A stretch of DNA of 64,000 bases from Halocatena marina (GTDB lineage Archaea > Halobacteriota > Halobacteria > Halobacteriales > Haloarculaceae), in NCBI RefSeq assembly GCF_025913575.1, contig NZ_CP109785.1:3100001-3164000 (forward strand), read 5' to 3'. Of the stretch, positions 50,058 to 58,491 are shown piece after piece. The stretch's first letter is position 1; each line of letters opens with the position of its first letter. Both the position numbers and the translations under genes were made by a program. Under the pieces are notes generated by a model that saw only the letters and a list, made by a program, of their open reading frames with translations, did no database searches and was not told the DNA's origin.

Positions 50058-51740
50058 ATGTTCGATGAGGACGACCTCCAGTCGATCCGCGAGGGTCGAG
50101 AGGAGTGGGAAGACGAGACCCTTCAGCCCACGCTCGATCGATTTGGTGAGCGAAAAGAGGAGTTCACGACCGACACCGGCGGACACGAGGTCGATCCCCT
50201 CTACACTCCGGACGATATTTCGGATCTCGATTACAGAGACGACATCGGATATCCCGGTGAAGAGCCCTACACTCGTGGTGTTTACCCGACGATGTACCGT
50301 GGACGGCTCTGGACGATGCGTCAGTATGCGGGGTTTTCGACCGCCGAAAAGACGAACGATCGGTTTCATTACCTGCTCGATGAGGGACAGACCGGTCTGT
50401 CGATGGCGTTCGATCTCCCGACACAGATGGGGTATGACTCCGATGCGGAGATGGCAGCGGGTGAGGTAGGAAAATCCGGTGTTGCCATCGATTCGCTGTA
50501 CGACATGGAGACGGTCTTCGATGGCATTCCACTCGATGAGGTTTCAACGAGTATGACCATCAATGCGCCCGCGTCTGTGCTGTTGGCGATGTACATCGCT
50601 GTTGGCGACCGTCAGGGCGTCGATCGCTCGGAGCTCCGGGGAACCATCCAGAACGACGTGCTCAAGGAGTATATCGCCCGGAACACGTACATCTATCCGC
50701 CAGAACCGTCGATGCGCATCATCACCGATATTTTCGAGTTCTGTGCTGCCGAAGTGCCCAAGTTCAACACCATCTCGATCTCGGGCTATCACATCCGGGA
50801 GGCCGGTTCGACCGCCGCACAGGAGATCGCCTTTACGCTCGCTGACGGCCTCGAGTACGTCGAGACTGCCATCGACGCTGGTCTGGAGGTCGATGACTTC
50901 GCCCCACAGCTTTCGTTTTTCTTTGCAGCGTACAACAACATTCTGGAGGAGGTCGCAAAATTCCGCGCTGCTCGCCGATTGTGGCACTCACTCATGGAGG
51001 AGCGATACGGCGCAGAGAACCCAAAATCGAAACAGCTCAAGTTCCACACACAGACCGCTGGATCGACGCTCACCGCCCAGCAGATCGAGAACAACGTTGT
51101 TCGCGTTGCGTATCAGGCACTTGCGGCCGTCCTCGGCGGCACACAAAGTCTCCACACCAACGGCAAAGACGAGGCACTCTCGCTTCCAACCGAAGAGAGT
51201 GTTCGGACCGCCCTCCGGACCCAGCAGATCCTCGCCCACGAATCGGGAGCCGCAGACACGATCGATCCGCTCGGCGGGAGCTACTACGTCGAACATCTCA
51301 CCGATGAGCTGGAACAGGAGGCGCGGGGTATCATCAACGAAATCGACGAACGTGATGGGATGCGAAACGCCATCGAAGAACAGTGGGTTCAACGTCAGAT
51401 CCAAGATGCGGCCTTCGAACGCCAGCGCGAAGTCGAGGAGAACGAGCGCACTATCGTGGGCGTCAACGAATTCACAGTAGACGAAGAACCGACCGAGGAC
51501 GTTGCAGAAGTCGACGAAGAAGACGAGAAACTCCAGATCGAGCGCGTCGAAGACGTTCGGTCGAGACGGGACGATGAAGCGACCGAGGCCGCACTCGATG
51601 CGCTCCGGGAGGCAGCCGAAGGTGACGAGAATCTAATGCCGTACATCATCGACGCAGTGAAAGCCTACGCGACGACCGGCGAGATCTGTAATGCGATGCG
51701 GGATGTTTTCGAGGAGTATCAGCCTGGAACGGCGCTTTGA
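50058..51740 (+). CDS. mcmA1: Methylmalonyl-CoA mutase, large (catalytic) subunit
   Basis: A 560-residue protein starting [20 protein letters not shown] (50058). The substrate-binding TIM barrel has [20 protein letters not shown] (Y80, equivalent to the catalytic Tyr) and [16 protein letters not shown] with the catalytic His. [20 protein letters not shown] closes the barrel. The C-terminal B12-binding domain is absent; haloarchaea encode it as a separate small subunit that is not in the window. With the epimerase it converts propionyl-CoA-derived methylmalonyl-CoA to succinyl-CoA. A highly acidic linker ([16 protein letters not shown]) near residue 480 is a haloadaptive feature. Confidence 0.95.
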   Translation: MFDEDDLQSIREGREEWEDETLQPTLDRFGERKEEFTTDTGGHEVDPLYTPDDISDLDYRDDIGYPGEEPYTRGVYPTMYRGRLWTMRQYAGFSTAEKTNDRFHYLLDEGQTGLSMAFDLPTQMGYDSDAEMAAGEVGKSGVAIDSLYDMETVFDGIPLDEVSTSMTINAPASVLLAMYIAVGDRQGVDRSELRGTIQNDVLKEYIARNTYIYPPEPSMRIITDIFEFCAAEVPKFNTISISGYHIREAGSTAAQEIAFTLADGLEYVETAIDAGLEVDDFAPQLSFFFAAYNNILEEVAKFRAARRLWHSLMEERYGAENPKSKQLKFHTQTAGSTLTAQQIENNVVRVAYQALAAVLGGTQSLHTNGKDEALSLPTEESVRTALRTQQILAHESGAADTIDPLGGSYYVEHLTDELEQEARGIINEIDERDGMRNAIEEQWVQRQIQDAAFERQREVEENERTIVGVNEFTVDEEPTEDVAEVDEEDEKLQIERVEDVRSRRDDEATEAALDALREAAEGDENLMPYIIDAVKAYATTGEICNAMRDVFEEYQPGTAL

Positions 51741-51977
51741 ATCACTGTGTACGGCGTTCCTTTTTGATGCAGCATAGCCATGCACAGTACCAGTTGATTC
51801 GATACAACCAACAGAGTGAGTGAGCCAGTAGTCGAGAACGTAGACTACGGCCCACAATTTAAAGAAATACTACATATTAGTTGCGTGTTTTAGTCATAAT
51901 TCGGATCACGTTATAGATGAGGCGTTTTGGTAGACGGATGGTGAAAGTATATTCATCTCGCGGTTCACCGCCCACGC

Positions 51978-52361
51978 ATGCACTTTGATCACGCCGGTAT
52001 CGCCACGGAGGATGCCGACACGCTCGCCGCACAGTACAGTGATCTGTTCGAGACGCAGATCGTTCACGAAGAGGAACTCGAGGATCTACGCGTTCTGTTT
52101 CTCGATGTCGAGAACGGTTACTTCGAGTTCCTCGAACCAACCGAATCGGGAACAATTCAGCGGTATCTCGACCGCAACGGACCCGGGATTCATCACCTCG
52201 CGCTCGCAACACCAGATATTGAACAGGCCCTCGCTCGCGCGCGCGATCTGGACGTTACCCTCATCGACGAAGAGCCTCGCCCCGGCGCATGGGGTCATGA
52301 TGTTGCCTTTCTCCACCCGAAATCAACCGGTGGAATTCTGATCGAGTTCGTTCAGCACTGA
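51978..52361 (+). CDS. mce: Methylmalonyl-CoA epimerase
   Basis: A 127-residue vicinal-oxygen-chelate protein made of two beta-alpha-beta-beta-beta units. Metal ligands are in the usual places: His in MHFDHAGIATEDADT, Glu near YFEFLEPTE, His in GIHHLALATPD and Glu in GGILIEFVQH. It interconverts the two methylmalonyl-CoA epimers for the mutase, whose gene ends 237 bp upstream. The intervening A/T-rich DNA suggests a separate promoter. Confidence 0.93.
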   Translation: MHFDHAGIATEDADTLAAQYSDLFETQIVHEEELEDLRVLFLDVENGYFEFLEPTESGTIQRYLDRNGPGIHHLALATPDIEQALARARDLDVTLIDEEPRPGAWGHDVAFLHPKSTGGILIEFVQH

Positions 52362-52604
52362 GACGATACGCAGCCACGGTCAGCTGTTCACGAGGAGGAG
52401 TGAACCTGTTGCCAATCGGTAATAGCGGCGTGGATGGACAACGGGGTAGTTTCTATGACATGCCCGGTCACATCAGACAGCGCGTATCGTAAAGTGTACT
52501 CGGAGTAGTCTTTTCACGTAGAGGTCATCAATCGAACTGTGACAGATCAACAGTAGGAGAGGGGGGCTTACACCCCACTAGGACGTCAGACAACCAGTTA
52601 GAAT

Positions 52605-52616
52605 TAAAATAGTATA
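52605..52616 (+). promoter_or_regulatory. TATA-like box of the peptidoglycan-hydrolase cluster
   Basis: TAAAATAGTATA is centred about 28 bases before the ATG at 52639. This is the position expected for a leaderless haloarchaeal transcript beginning at or next to the start codon. It would serve all three closely spaced hydrolase genes. Confidence 0.5.
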
Positions 52617-52638
52617 GAGACATCCAAGGATTTCAACA

Positions 52639-53370
52639 ATGAAAGACACACCAACGCGACGAACGGTTCTGAAGACCATTGCTGGCACAGGTATTGCAGC
52701 GGTCGGTACCGCGTCGGTACTGCCCGGTATCACTGATGCAGACGCCACAGGCGACATTCCGTCGCATTACCTTGACCAGTACCGCCAGACGGGGACCAAC
52801 TGGGGACTCGACTGGACGTATCTCGCGGGCATCGGTTGGGTTGAAACACAACACGGTCAGTACGAGCCAGGATGTGATACCTCCCCAGCGGGCGCGGAAG
52901 GTCCGATGCAGTTCATACCGTCGACGTGGGATGCCTACGGTGTCGATGGCAACGGCGACGGCGTCGCCAACGTCTGTGACTATCAGGATGCGATCCCTGG
53001 CGCGGCCAACTACCTCACAGCGAGTGGTGCGCCCGGCGACTGGGACTCTGCGTTGTACGCCTACAACCACAGTTGGGATTACGTCAACCACGTGAAAGAC
53101 ACCGCTGCCGACTACCGTGCTCGCTATGGGGATGGTGGCGGTGGCGGCGGTGGATTCAGCGACGGTGACCGTATTACCCCAACGACCGCGCTTAACACTC
53201 GCCATCGGCCGGGAACTGAATCGGAGATCCTCGCCACCATGAGTCCCGGAACCGTCGGTGAGATCATGAACGGCCCCACAAACGAGGACGGCTACACGTG
53301 GTGGGGCGTCCACTGGCTGGCTGACGACATCTGGGGCTGGTCGGTCGAACGCTACCTCACCAACGCATAG
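52639..53370 (+). CDS. Tat-exported lytic-transglycosylase-like protein with SH3 domain
   Basis: A 243-residue protein. Residues 1-36 are a Tat signal (RRTVLKTIAGTGIAAVG). Residues ~40-162 are a lysozyme-like transglycosylase domain: GIGWVETQHGQY with the catalytic Glu at E69, then GAEGPMQFIPSTWDAYGVD, DGNGDGVANVCDYQDAIPGA and LYAYNHSWDYVN. A seven-Gly linker leads to an SH3-like domain (173-241, containing TRHRPGTESEILATM and DIWGWSVERYL). The family cleaves the beta-1,4 MurNAc-GlcNAc bond of peptidoglycan, which haloarchaea do not make, so the target is presumably bacterial. It is first of three hydrolase genes with the same C- or N-terminal module. It could instead act on another glycan. 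Confidence 0.88.
   Translation: MKDTPTRRTVLKTIAGTGIAAVGTASVLPGITDADATGDIPSHYLDQYRQTGTNWGLDWTYLAGIGWVETQHGQYEPGCDTSPAGAEGPMQFIPSTWDAYGVDGNGDGVANVCDYQDAIPGAANYLTASGAPGDWDSALYAYNHSWDYVNHVKDTAADYRARYGDGGGGGGGFSDGDRITPTTALNTRHRPGTESEILATMSPGTVGEIMNGPTNEDGYTWWGVHWLADDIWGWSVERYLTNA
53155..53361 (+). repeat. SH3 module, copy 1
   Basis: C-terminal module of the transglycosylase. Bases 53218-53320 match 54325-54427 of copy 3 with a single difference, including silent positions, pointing to recent duplication or gene conversion. Confidence 0.85.
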
Positions 53371-53407
53371 ACGCGCACAAAGCAACGATCAAAACAACCA
53401 CAGAACA

Positions 53408-54145
53408 ATGACAGATAGACTCTCACGTCGGAACGTACTCAAAGCGACAGCATCGACACTGGCACTTCCCATCGTCATGAGCGGTTCGGCCAGCGCATTC
53501 AGCGACGGCGACCGCGTTGAGCCGACGACTGGCTTGAACACCCGCCACCGACCGGGAACTGAATCGGAGGTCGTGGGCACGATGTATCCGGGCGACGTCG
53601 GCGAAATCATGAACGGTCCCACAGACGAGGACGGCTACACGTGGTGGGGCGTTCACTGGCTGGACGATGATATCTGGGGCTGGTCGGCTGGACAGTACCT
53701 CACACCAGCTGGCGGTGGCGGTGGTGGAGCAGACTTCACGTGGCCAATCTCTGGGTATATTACCTCTCCGTATGGCGCTCGTCCCGGACACTACGCAGTC
53801 GACTTCGGCAACAACGGTCAGATTGGAACGCCAATCTACGCGGCGCGCGATGGCGTCGTAGACATCAGAAGTTACGAATCAGGCGGCTGTGGTAACTATC
53901 TCAAGCTCGGTCACGAAAATGGGTATCAGACGCTGTACTGCCACCTGAACAGCTTCGATGTCTCCCAAGGAGAAAGCGTATCGAGAGGACAGCAAATCGG
54001 TGGGATGGGTGATACGGGGAATTCGACCGGTCCACACCTCCACTTCACCATCGAGCAGAACCAGACACACTTGTCGATTCCAGGAAGTGACGGGCAGAAC
54101 GTCACTGCTGGTAACGAAATTCCGAAGGACTACAGCGGAATCTGA
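53408..54145 (+). CDS. Tat-exported SH3-M23 peptidoglycan endopeptidase-like protein
   Basis: A 245-residue protein. Tat signal 1-30 (SRRNVLKATASTLALP), SH3-like module 31-99, six-Gly linker, then an M23/LytM peptidase domain 109-245. The zinc/catalytic set is intact: H128 and D132 (GHYAVDFG), H179 (YCHLNSF), and H210/H212 (GPHLHFTIEQ). M23 enzymes cut the peptide stems or cross-bridges of peptidoglycan. There is no inhibitory propeptide, so the protein should be active once exported. It begins 37 bases after the transglycosylase gene. A non-murein peptide substrate remains possible. Confidence 0.9.
   Translation: MTDRLSRRNVLKATASTLALPIVMSGSASAFSDGDRVEPTTGLNTRHRPGTESEVVGTMYPGDVGEIMNGPTDEDGYTWWGVHWLDDDIWGWSAGQYLTPAGGGGGGADFTWPISGYITSPYGARPGHYAVDFGNNGQIGTPIYAARDGVVDIRSYESGGCGNYLKLGHENGYQTLYCHLNSFDVSQGESVSRGQQIGGMGDTGNSTGPHLHFTIEQNQTHLSIPGSDGQNVTAGNEIPKDYSGI
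53498..53703 (+). repeat. SH3 module, copy 2
   Basis: N-terminal module of the M23 protein, more diverged from the other two copies in its first half (TTGLNTRHRPGTESEVVGTM) but nearly identical to copy 3 in its second half (DEDGYTWWGVHWLDDDIWGW). Confidence 0.85.
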
Positions 54146-54162
54146 TCCGCGCGGAAATTACA

Positions 54163-55026
54163 ATGCCACACAGATTCACGCGACGGACGTTCGGCAAGGC
54201 ACTCGGTACCACAGCAACAGCGCTGGCAGTACCCACTGTCTTGAGCGGTTCAGCTATGGCATTCAGCGACGGCGACCGCGTCACCCCGACGACCGCGCTC
54301 AACACTCGTCATCGACCGGGAACCGAATCGGAGATCCTCGCCACCATGAGTCCCGGAACCGTCGGTGAGATCATGAACGGCCCCACAGACGAGGACGGCT
54401 ACACGTGGTGGGGCGTCCACTGGCTGGACGATGATATCTGGGGCTGGTCGGCCGGACAGTATCTTACCCTCGAAGACGGTGGAGGAGGCGGTGGGAACAA
54501 ACCACCTGTGAACTACGACCAAGCTGCATCAGGCAATTACGGCTCGGCGAACCGCGGAACCAGCGATATTCGCTGGGCGATCATCCATACGATCGAAGGA
54601 TCCTACGAGACAGGCATCAACGTGTTCAACGACCCGAGTTCGGGTGTGAGCGCACACTACGTTGTCGGCAACTCCGCGGGGCAGATCACGCAGATGGTCG
54701 ATGATCCTGACATCGCGTACACGGCTGGGAACTACGACTACAACGCTGCGGGAATGAACATCGAGAACGAGGGATACGCCGCGGAGGGCCATCCCGATAG
54801 CCTCTATCAGAACGCTGCAGACATCGTTGGCTGGATCTGTGAAGAGTACAACATTCCGAAAGAACGCCCAAGTGGTGTGGCACCCGCTGATCCGAACGAT
54901 GGTGCTGGTGTGATCGGTCATGCGCAAGTCCCCGACCCGAACGACCCGAGCCGCGGTGGTGGAATAAACCACCACACCGATCCCGGTTCAGGGTGGGACT
55001 GGGAATACTTCATGAGCCTGCTGTAA
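54163..55026 (+). CDS. Tat-exported SH3-N-acetylmuramoyl-L-alanine amidase-like protein
   Basis: A 287-residue protein. Tat signal 1-33 (TRRTFGKALGTTATALAVP), SH3-like module 34-101, Gly-rich linker, and an Amidase_2/PGRP-type domain ~118-287. Zinc and catalytic residues are present: H142 (AIIHTIEGSY), E201 (GMNIENEGY), H253 (VIGHAQVP) and D273 in HTDPGSGWDW, which matches the DPG..W end of AmpD-type enzymes. SAHYVVGNSAGQITQMVDD is the conserved core strand. The family removes stem peptides from N-acetylmuramic acid. It starts 17 bases after the M23 gene and ends the cluster. Confidence 0.9.
   Translation: MPHRFTRRTFGKALGTTATALAVPTVLSGSAMAFSDGDRVTPTTALNTRHRPGTESEILATMSPGTVGEIMNGPTDEDGYTWWGVHWLDDDIWGWSAGQYLTLEDGGGGGGNKPPVNYDQAASGNYGSANRGTSDIRWAIIHTIEGSYETGINVFNDPSSGVSAHYVVGNSAGQITQMVDDPDIAYTAGNYDYNAAGMNIENEGYAAEGHPDSLYQNAADIVGWICEEYNIPKERPSGVAPADPNDGAGVIGHAQVPDPNDPSRGGGINHHTDPGSGWDWEYFMSLL
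54262..54467 (+). repeat. SH3 module, copy 3
   Basis: N-terminal module of the amidase; the closest match to copy 1 at DNA level over about 100 bases and to copy 2 in the following stretch, so it looks like a mosaic of the other two. Confidence 0.85.
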
Positions 55027-55165
55027 CCCGATTTCAGCGTACCTCTCGTCCGAACGTTTTCCTCACGCCAACCGACTGTTTGTTTCCTTCACAGATGCTT
55101 CACTTTCACTAGCAACCACATACACAGATAGAAAATATCATTCGGGATGAGATCTGATACAGGGT

Positions 55166-55651
55166 ATGTTCCGCAGTGGACAGTTCGTCCGCGAACAGTG
55201 TTCACCCGTTTCAGACGAGCAACGTCAGCCAAACGGGATAGATCTCACACTTGATCGGGTGTTCGAACAAATTGATGCCGGACGCATCGGCTGTGATGGG
55301 AAAGAAGTCGGCGATCGGCGCGCCTGTGAGGTAGAAGAGCTCGACGAAACGCACTCAGCGTACTACCTCGATCCCGGAGGATACATCGTCCGCTACAACG
55401 AGACGATTCGAATCCCTGAGGGGCACGTCGGATTCGTCTATCCACGCTCGACACTCATGCGCAATTCGTGTATGCTCAATACTGCTGTCTGGGACGCAGG
55501 GTACGAAGGAAAGGGCGAAGGACTGTTGCAGATCCACCACGACATCGAACTCGAACGCGGTGCACGAATCGCACAGCTCGTTCTCGCCCAAGCAAATCAC
55601 GACGATTCATACGACGGAACGTATCAGAGAGAAAACATCGATAGCGAGTAA
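55166..55651 (+). CDS. dut: dUTPase/dCTP-deaminase family protein
   Basis: A 161-residue trimeric-dUTPase-fold protein: NGIDLTLDRVFEQID, YYLDPGGYIVRYNETI, VGFVYPRSTLMRNSCMLNTA and AVWDAGYEGKGEGLLQI are the nucleotide-pocket motifs, followed by RGARIAQLVLAQ. It probably hydrolyses dUTP to dUMP, keeping uracil out of DNA; a deaminase or bifunctional role is possible in archaeal relatives. A TATA-like GAAAATATCA at 55131-55140 fits a leaderless start. It follows the hydrolase cluster by 140 bp but is a housekeeping gene. Confidence 0.88.
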   Translation: MFRSGQFVREQCSPVSDEQRQPNGIDLTLDRVFEQIDAGRIGCDGKEVGDRRACEVEELDETHSAYYLDPGGYIVRYNETIRIPEGHVGFVYPRSTLMRNSCMLNTAVWDAGYEGKGEGLLQIHHDIELERGARIAQLVLAQANHDDSYDGTYQRENIDSE

Positions 55652-55819
55652 TCGAAAAGCGTCCAATCCGTTTTTTACTCACTAACGGAGAAATGTGTTG
55701 TTGACGATTACTGTCGAAAAGGACTTCGACAGACGTTCTCAGAGACAATCAGAGTATAGTGATCAAAACACATATCAGACCAGATTCGCTCTAGTTAACA
55801 GCAATTACGAATATATACG

Positions 55820-57724
55820 ATGTTTCCCATTCAAATATCTGATAGGATCACTATTACCGTCTCGATTGTGATACTAGTGACCGTTTCGATGGCAACTGTT
55901 TTTGGAATCACCTCAGCGTTTCCAAACACAACCGATTATAGCCACAAATCAGGAGCTGATGGACTACACGACTATAGATATATACAGGATTCGAGAGCGA
56001 ATATGTCCGTACGAGCATCCCAAACGGAACGCTCGGAAGATAATAGCCAGAATAGTATCTCACACACACTCACCGAAACAGCCAGCAAGACGATTCCTTC
56101 GAGAATCATACAGAACACCACGAATAGAACGGCTGGCATCGTCGAGAAAACCACTCATCTAACAGCAACGATCATCGAAACAACAGATAACGCACCAAAC
56201 ACCACCAACGAAACGACCAGCCAACACCTCATCGATCGGCCCGGTGTTGTTACCGAAAAGCTCAACGACACAGTCGAGAGGCTCATCGAATCAGATAACG
56301 CAACCGACCGACAGATGGACCCCGACCGTCTCGGAGATCGTAACTTCACAGACAGATTCGAGAGGATGATCGACCACACTAAGGGAAATAATCGATCGAT
56401 GCGACGGTGGATTGAGTCTCGTATATCGAACGAGGCATCACCTCTACCAAACGAAACGGGAGCGTCTCCATCGAACAGTACACCCCTCTTATCGAACAAA
56501 ACAGGAGCGCCTCTATCGAATAACACATCCCTCCTGCCGAACAAAACGGGAGCGTCTCCATCGAGCAACCCATCTCACACACCAGACAGTGGAAGAATCG
56601 TCGATTCCAGCAATGATTCAGTGTCAGCACCGATAGATGAAGGCGCTCGAGCAATCGACGAGATAGCAGATACTGACAGTACGCAGACGACAGAAGAGGA
56701 GCAGGAGTCCTCGTCAGCTTCAACACCAACAGCAACTTCGAGTGACCGCGAACACGGTCAAACAACGCAGACGACTGCCGAGGACACGTACACAACAAAC
56801 ACAGAACGACCATCTTCGGCTACTGATTCATCACCGACCGATAATACAACAGACGCACGCATCCAACCGTATCCGGACAGCAACAAGAGCCATGCCGACA
56901 GTTCCGAACCGATTAATGCGTCAAACAGCACCGGCAACACGGATAAAATCGCCGAAGGGGGCTCAGAAGACGAACAGCATCAGAACGTGTCACTGTTGGA
57001 AGAACCAACTATTCCACACACACCGGAATCGACCCCAGAAACAGGCGTTGCAGTCGGAGCAACCGCTGTGGCTATTCGAACACTCATCAGACAAGGAAGT
57101 ATCGTCCCGGGGACAGTAAGCAGTACTATCTCGGTGTCGAACACTGGGCTTTTACCAACCATTCGGACGAGTCTCGATACCCACGTCACCGACCCACTCT
57201 CACGAACGCTCGCCCTGTTCCGGTACAGTCGACACGACGACTCTGACCCACTCGATCACGATGGGCGCGCGCGTGTCTTCAAAACGATTGAGGAGACGCC
57301 AGGCGTCTACCTATCGGCAGTGAGCCAGCAGACCGATCTCTCACTCTCGACGATTCGCCACCATCTCCGCGTCTTAGAGCGAGAAGATCTGGTGATGAGT
57401 GCAAAGGTACACGGAAAACGGCGGTTCTATCCGACCAACAGTGAGCAACTGGAACTCACAGCAGTGCTAGACGACGAAGCGACCGCAAACGTCATTGAAG
57501 CCCTCTGTCGCCTCGGTCCGACATCAGTATCGAATCTCGCGGACGACCTCGATCGTGACCCGAGTACCGTAACGCATCATCTCCAGCGGCTCAACGACGA
57601 CGGCATTGTCCACCGTGAACGCGACGGTCGAACCGTGATAAACTATGTATCACCTCGCGTGCGCGCGCTACTATCGGATTCGAACGTCGACGGAGCCGAC
57701 CAGTTCGTCTGCGAGGCTGACTAA
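55820..57724 (+). CDS. Putative membrane-anchored regulator with glycosylation-rich stalk and two wHTH domains
   Basis: A 634-residue protein of unusual build. Residues ~10-33 are a hydrophobic segment (ITITVSIVILVTVSMATVFG). Residues ~35-400 are low-complexity, rich in Ser/Thr/Asn/Asp, with more than 20 N-x-S/T sequons and a degenerate repeat (SNKTGAPLSNNTSLLPNKTG). A weaker hydrophobic stretch around 405-422 (VAVGATAVAIRTLI) may be a second membrane pass. Two winged helices follow: ~482-540 (TDLSLSTIRHHLRVLEREDL) and ~552-620 (LDRDPSTVTHHLQRLNDDGI). The likely topology is an outside stalk and inside DNA-binding domains, making a one-component regulator. If the second pass is not real, the topology fails. 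The ligand and targets are unknown. Confidence 0.7.
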   Translation: MFPIQISDRITITVSIVILVTVSMATVFGITSAFPNTTDYSHKSGADGLHDYRYIQDSRANMSVRASQTERSEDNSQNSISHTLTETASKTIPSRIIQNTTNRTAGIVEKTTHLTATIIETTDNAPNTTNETTSQHLIDRPGVVTEKLNDTVERLIESDNATDRQMDPDRLGDRNFTDRFERMIDHTKGNNRSMRRWIESRISNEASPLPNETGASPSNSTPLLSNKTGAPLSNNTSLLPNKTGASPSSNPSHTPDSGRIVDSSNDSVSAPIDEGARAIDEIADTDSTQTTEEEQESSSASTPTATSSDREHGQTTQTTAEDTYTTNTERPSSATDSSPTDNTTDARIQPYPDSNKSHADSSEPINASNSTGNTDKIAEGGSEDEQHQNVSLLEEPTIPHTPESTPETGVAVGATAVAIRTLIRQGSIVPGTVSSTISVSNTGLLPTIRTSLDTHVTDPLSRTLALFRYSRHDDSDPLDHDGRARVFKTIEETPGVYLSAVSQQTDLSLSTIRHHLRVLEREDLVMSAKVHGKRRFYPTNSEQLELTAVLDDEATANVIEALCRLGPTSVSNLADDLDRDPSTVTHHLQRLNDDGIVHRERDGRTVINYVSPRVRALLSDSNVDGADQFVCEAD

Positions 57725-57773
57725 CCGCTTCGCTCGGGCCAATTCCTATACCACTCCCGACCGTTGATAGTGT

Positions 57774-58460
57774 ATGTCTGACACAGCAGTGATCGCTGGT
57801 GTCGGTCCCGGCCTTGGGGAGTCGCTTGCTCGCCGATTCCACAACGAAGGATACTCCGTGGGGTTGTTCGCTCGCTCGGCAGACTACCTCTCCGATCTTG
57901 AAAACCACCTCGGTGAGCGCGCGCTCGCGGTACCGACAGATGTCAGCAACGCCGAGCACGTCGCAGACGGATTTGCGAGAGTACGCGAGGCGTTCGGTCC
58001 GATTGATGTGTTAATCAATCACGCTAGCAGTGCACCGTGGCGAGGGCTGACAGATATCGCCCCCAAGGAGTTCGAACGCGCCCTTCAAGTCGGAGTATCT
58101 GGGGCGCTCTATTGCTCGCAGGAGGCAGTCCACGATATGCTCGCAAACGACGGTGGAACGATTATTTTCACAGGTGCGACGACCGCTAGGCGAGGTCGCG
58201 GGGGAGCAATCGGGTTTTCGGCATCGAAGTTTGCCGCACGAGGGATGGCCGAATCAATGGCCCGTGAACTCGGTCCCAAAGGGATTCACGTTGCCCACGT
58301 CGTGATAGACGGCCAAATCGGAGTCGGAGACGCAACTGAACAGGACGCAAAGTTTCTCGATCCAGACGAGATCGCCCGTCAGTACTGGCATCTCGCCGAA
58401 CAGGACCGCTCGACGTGGACACTAGAACTCGACCTTCGACCCAATATGGAGTCGTTCTAA
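57774..58460 (+). CDS. Short-chain dehydrogenase/reductase lacking the catalytic tyrosine
   Basis: A 228-residue Rossmann-fold protein: cofactor loop GVGPGLGESLARRF, NHAS in place of the usual NNAG, and TGATTARRGRGGA where the catalytic Ser is normally found. The catalytic Tyr of YxxxK is Phe (F148, GFSASKF) while K152 is kept. A related SDR branch ending ELGPKGIHVAHVVIDGQI shares this Phe, so it is a family trait rather than a recent mutation. Either it uses a different mechanism or it binds cofactor without classical reduction. It begins 49 bases after the wHTH gene. Confidence 0.85.
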   Translation: MSDTAVIAGVGPGLGESLARRFHNEGYSVGLFARSADYLSDLENHLGERALAVPTDVSNAEHVADGFARVREAFGPIDVLINHASSAPWRGLTDIAPKEFERALQVGVSGALYCSQEAVHDMLANDGGTIIFTGATTARRGRGGAIGFSASKFAARGMAESMARELGPKGIHVAHVVIDGQIGVGDATEQDAKFLDPDEIARQYWHLAEQDRSTWTLELDLRPNMESF

Positions 58461-58491
58461 TCCACAGCTCAGAGAGAGCCGTGTCTACGAA

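Noticed and set aside
50058..51740. Methylmalonyl-CoA mutase as truncated for lack of the B12-binding domain
   Set aside because: In archaea the B12-binding domain is normally a separate small subunit, and this chain ends naturally after a complete catalytic barrel.
52639..55026. Hydrolase cluster as bacterial contamination or a prophage lysis module
   Set aside because: Haloarchaeal-type Tat signals, acidic composition and a TATA-type leaderless promoter match the host. No phage structural, holin or integrase genes are nearby, and ordinary housekeeping genes flank it.
57774..58460. SDR as pseudogene because the catalytic Tyr is Phe
   Set aside because: The frame is intact and a related SDR branch shares the Phe, so it looks like a functional subfamily.
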